Positions 5,619 through 6,548 of a stretch of 6,548 nucleotides of DNA are shown here, one piece after another (positions within the stretch are counted from its first letter, which is position 1; each line of letters opens with the position of its first letter). This DNA comes from an uncultured Clostridia bacterium (lineage in GTDB: Bacteria; Bacillota_A; Clostridia; Oscillospirales; Oscillospiraceae). A program made the position numbers and the translations under genes. The notes below the pieces were generated by a model, which was not told the origin of the DNA, did not search any database, and was given only the letters and a program-made list of their open reading frames with translations. The stretch spans positions 1 to 6,548 of the forward strand of contig CAMVIC010000090.1 of NCBI GenBank assembly GCA_947167435.1, in the 5' to 3' direction.

Positions 5619-6320
5619 ATGCATTATGTGATGAGCGACCTGCACGGGCGGTGGGACCTTTATTCCGCCATGCTGGAGCAGATCGGCTTTTCCGCGGAGG
5701 ACAGGCTGTACGTCCTGGGGGACGTGGCGGACCGCAATTGCGGCGGCATCCGCATTTTCAGGGATATCCTGGAGAGGCCCAACGTTTCCCTGCTCCTGGG
5801 AAACCATGAGCATATGCTGCGCCACGCGGTCACGGCGCCTGAGGAGCGGACACTGAACGGCCGGGAGACCAACCGCATGCTCTGGTACCGAAACGGCGGG
5901 CGCGTCACCCGGGAGGAATGGGACGCAGCGCCGGAGAGCGTCCGGGCAGAAATCCTGCGGCTGATCGAAAGCCTGCCGCTGAATCTGACGGTGGAGGTGG
6001 GCGGAACGCGCTTTCTCCTCTGCCACGCCTCGCCGGTCAGCATGTTTCGCGTCTACGGCTTCTTCTATCCCGACGAGACGGAGTTTGCCGTCTGGAATCG
6101 GCTGGAGCCCTGGATGAACATCCGCTTCCCGGCTGACGTGCTGATCTGCGGCCACACCCCCACCGCATACTATACAAACAGGCTCCCGATGGAGATCACC
6201 CGAATCCGGGAGAACGTCTACGATATCGATTGCGGCTGCGCGGACTGGGAGAATCCGGAATGCCGGCTGGGCTGCCTGCGCCTGGAGGACAGGAAAGAAT
6301 TCTATACCGTTTCCGGATAG
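5619..6320 (+). CDS. PP2A/lambda-type metallophosphoesterase, probable Ser/Thr protein phosphatase
   Basis: This 233-residue cytosolic enzyme has the full calcineurin-like two-metal signature: SDLHGR (6-11; D7, H9), GDVADR (34-39; D35, D38), GNHEHM (61-66; N62, H63), then LLCHASP (H136) and CGHTP (H179). The SDLHGR, GDxxDR and GNHE spacing, and the WYRNGG segment (89-94), fit the bacterial PP2A/lambda phosphatase branch, which removes phosphate from Ser/Thr/Tyr residues, better than nucleotide or nuclease branches. In the usual DRG triplet the Gly is replaced by Asn40, a non-ligand position. The length is typical for the single-domain family. AAGGAG (5603-5608) precedes ATG 5619. It is 58 bases after the HD-RyR gene and 31 bases before the next, with no terminator between, so it is very likely co-transcribed. 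An inviting inference is that it opposes the LRR kinase encoded upstream. A diadenosine tetraphosphatase (ApaH-like) role is the main alternative. Confidence 0.92.
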   Translation: MHYVMSDLHGRWDLYSAMLEQIGFSAEDRLYVLGDVADRNCGGIRIFRDILERPNVSLLLGNHEHMLRHAVTAPEERTLNGRETNRMLWYRNGGRVTREEWDAAPESVRAEILRLIESLPLNLTVEVGGTRFLLCHASPVSMFRVYGFFYPDETEFAVWNRLEPWMNIRFPADVLICGHTPTAYYTNRLPMEITRIRENVYDIDCGCADWENPECRLGCLRLEDRKEFYTVSG

Positions 6321-6351
6321 AACGGACTTCGGAAAAGGGGAGGGAGACAGA

Positions 6352-6548
6352 ATGGAATTTACCCCGCATACCCGGGGCGATACCCCCAGCAAGAACAAGC
6401 CCCAGGCCTTTCTGCTTGCAGCGCCCGGAGACACGGCGGAGCAGACGGAGCTGACGGCGCTGCTGCTGGATATGAGCTGCGGCCTCAATCTCTGCGTCTG
6501 GACAAGCGACGCGCTGCCGGAGAGGGCGGACCTGGAAAGACTTGGCGA
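6352..6548 (+). CDS. N-terminal fragment of an unidentified protein, possible TIR-like domain
   Basis: The frame is open from ATG 6352 to the window end (65 codons plus two bases), preceded by GGAGG (6339-6343) with an 8-base spacer and 31 bases behind the phosphatase stop, so it is the third gene of this group. The protein begins MEFTPHTRGDTPSKNKPQAF and continues LLAAPGDTAEQTELTALLLD and CGLNLCVWTSDALPERADL. A short basic leader, a beta-strand-like AFLLAAPGD, an amphipathic helix TELTALLLDM, and a second strand LNLCVWTSD resemble the first betaA-alphaA-betaB unit of TIR/SEFIR-like domains. I also recall Clostridia proteins with a similar opening (a FxPHxR... NKPRVYF pattern) that carry TIR-like and repeat regions; this is recollection only. 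The rest of the gene is outside the window, so neither length nor catalytic residues (such as the TIR Glu) can be judged. The CDS call is solid; the domain call is tentative. Confidence 0.72.
   Translation, partial: MEFTPHTRGDTPSKNKPQAFLLAAPGDTAEQTELTALLLDMSCGLNLCVWTSDALPERADLERLG

Noticed and set aside
5502..6488. Minus-strand open frame of 328 codons opposite the phosphatase
   Set aside because: Spans three plus-strand genes in antisense and has shadow-like composition; the phosphatase frame carries all metal ligands.

Overview
The window looks like a GC-rich segment of a Bacillota genome, most likely class Clostridia (a gut Oscillospirales-type or related lineage). That is an inference from strong AGGAGG-type ribosome binding sites, GTG starts, and protein families that I recognise from that group; no taxonomic marker gene is present. 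It holds six protein-coding genes, two of them cut by the window edges. I see no rRNA, tRNA, CRISPR array, insertion sequence or integrase.

Layout: (1) bases 1-1020, minus strand: a Gfo/Idh/MocA-family NAD(P)-dependent oxidoreductase missing its C-terminus. (2) bases 1021-1187: a compact divergent regulatory region with a good sigma-A-type promoter for each strand; the plus-strand -10 box lies inside a 7-bp inverted repeat that could be an operator. (3) bases 1188-3342, plus strand: a small helix-turn-helix protein whose end overlaps by 14 bases the start of a membrane-anchored Ser/Thr protein kinase with an outside leucine-rich-repeat (LRR) domain. (4) bases 3343-3529: an intergenic gap dominated by a long, nearly perfect hairpin that probably terminates the kinase transcript. 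(5) bases 3530 to the end, plus strand: a second, closely spaced gene group encoding a 676-residue protein with an HD metal-phosphohydrolase domain and a C-terminal RyR-like domain, a PP2A/lambda-type metallophosphatase, and the first 65 residues of a protein that may begin with a TIR-like domain.

Taken together, bases 1188-6548 read as an accessory signalling locus: a DNA-binding regulator, a receptor-like kinase, an opposing phosphoprotein phosphatase, a possible nucleotide-processing HD-RyR protein, and a possible TIR-like effector. RyR, HD and TIR-like domains recur in bacterial nucleotide-based conflict and stress systems, so a defence or stress-signalling role is a reasonable hypothesis, but the sequence alone does not prove it. 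The oxidoreductase is divergently transcribed and is probably an unrelated housekeeping or sugar-metabolism gene.
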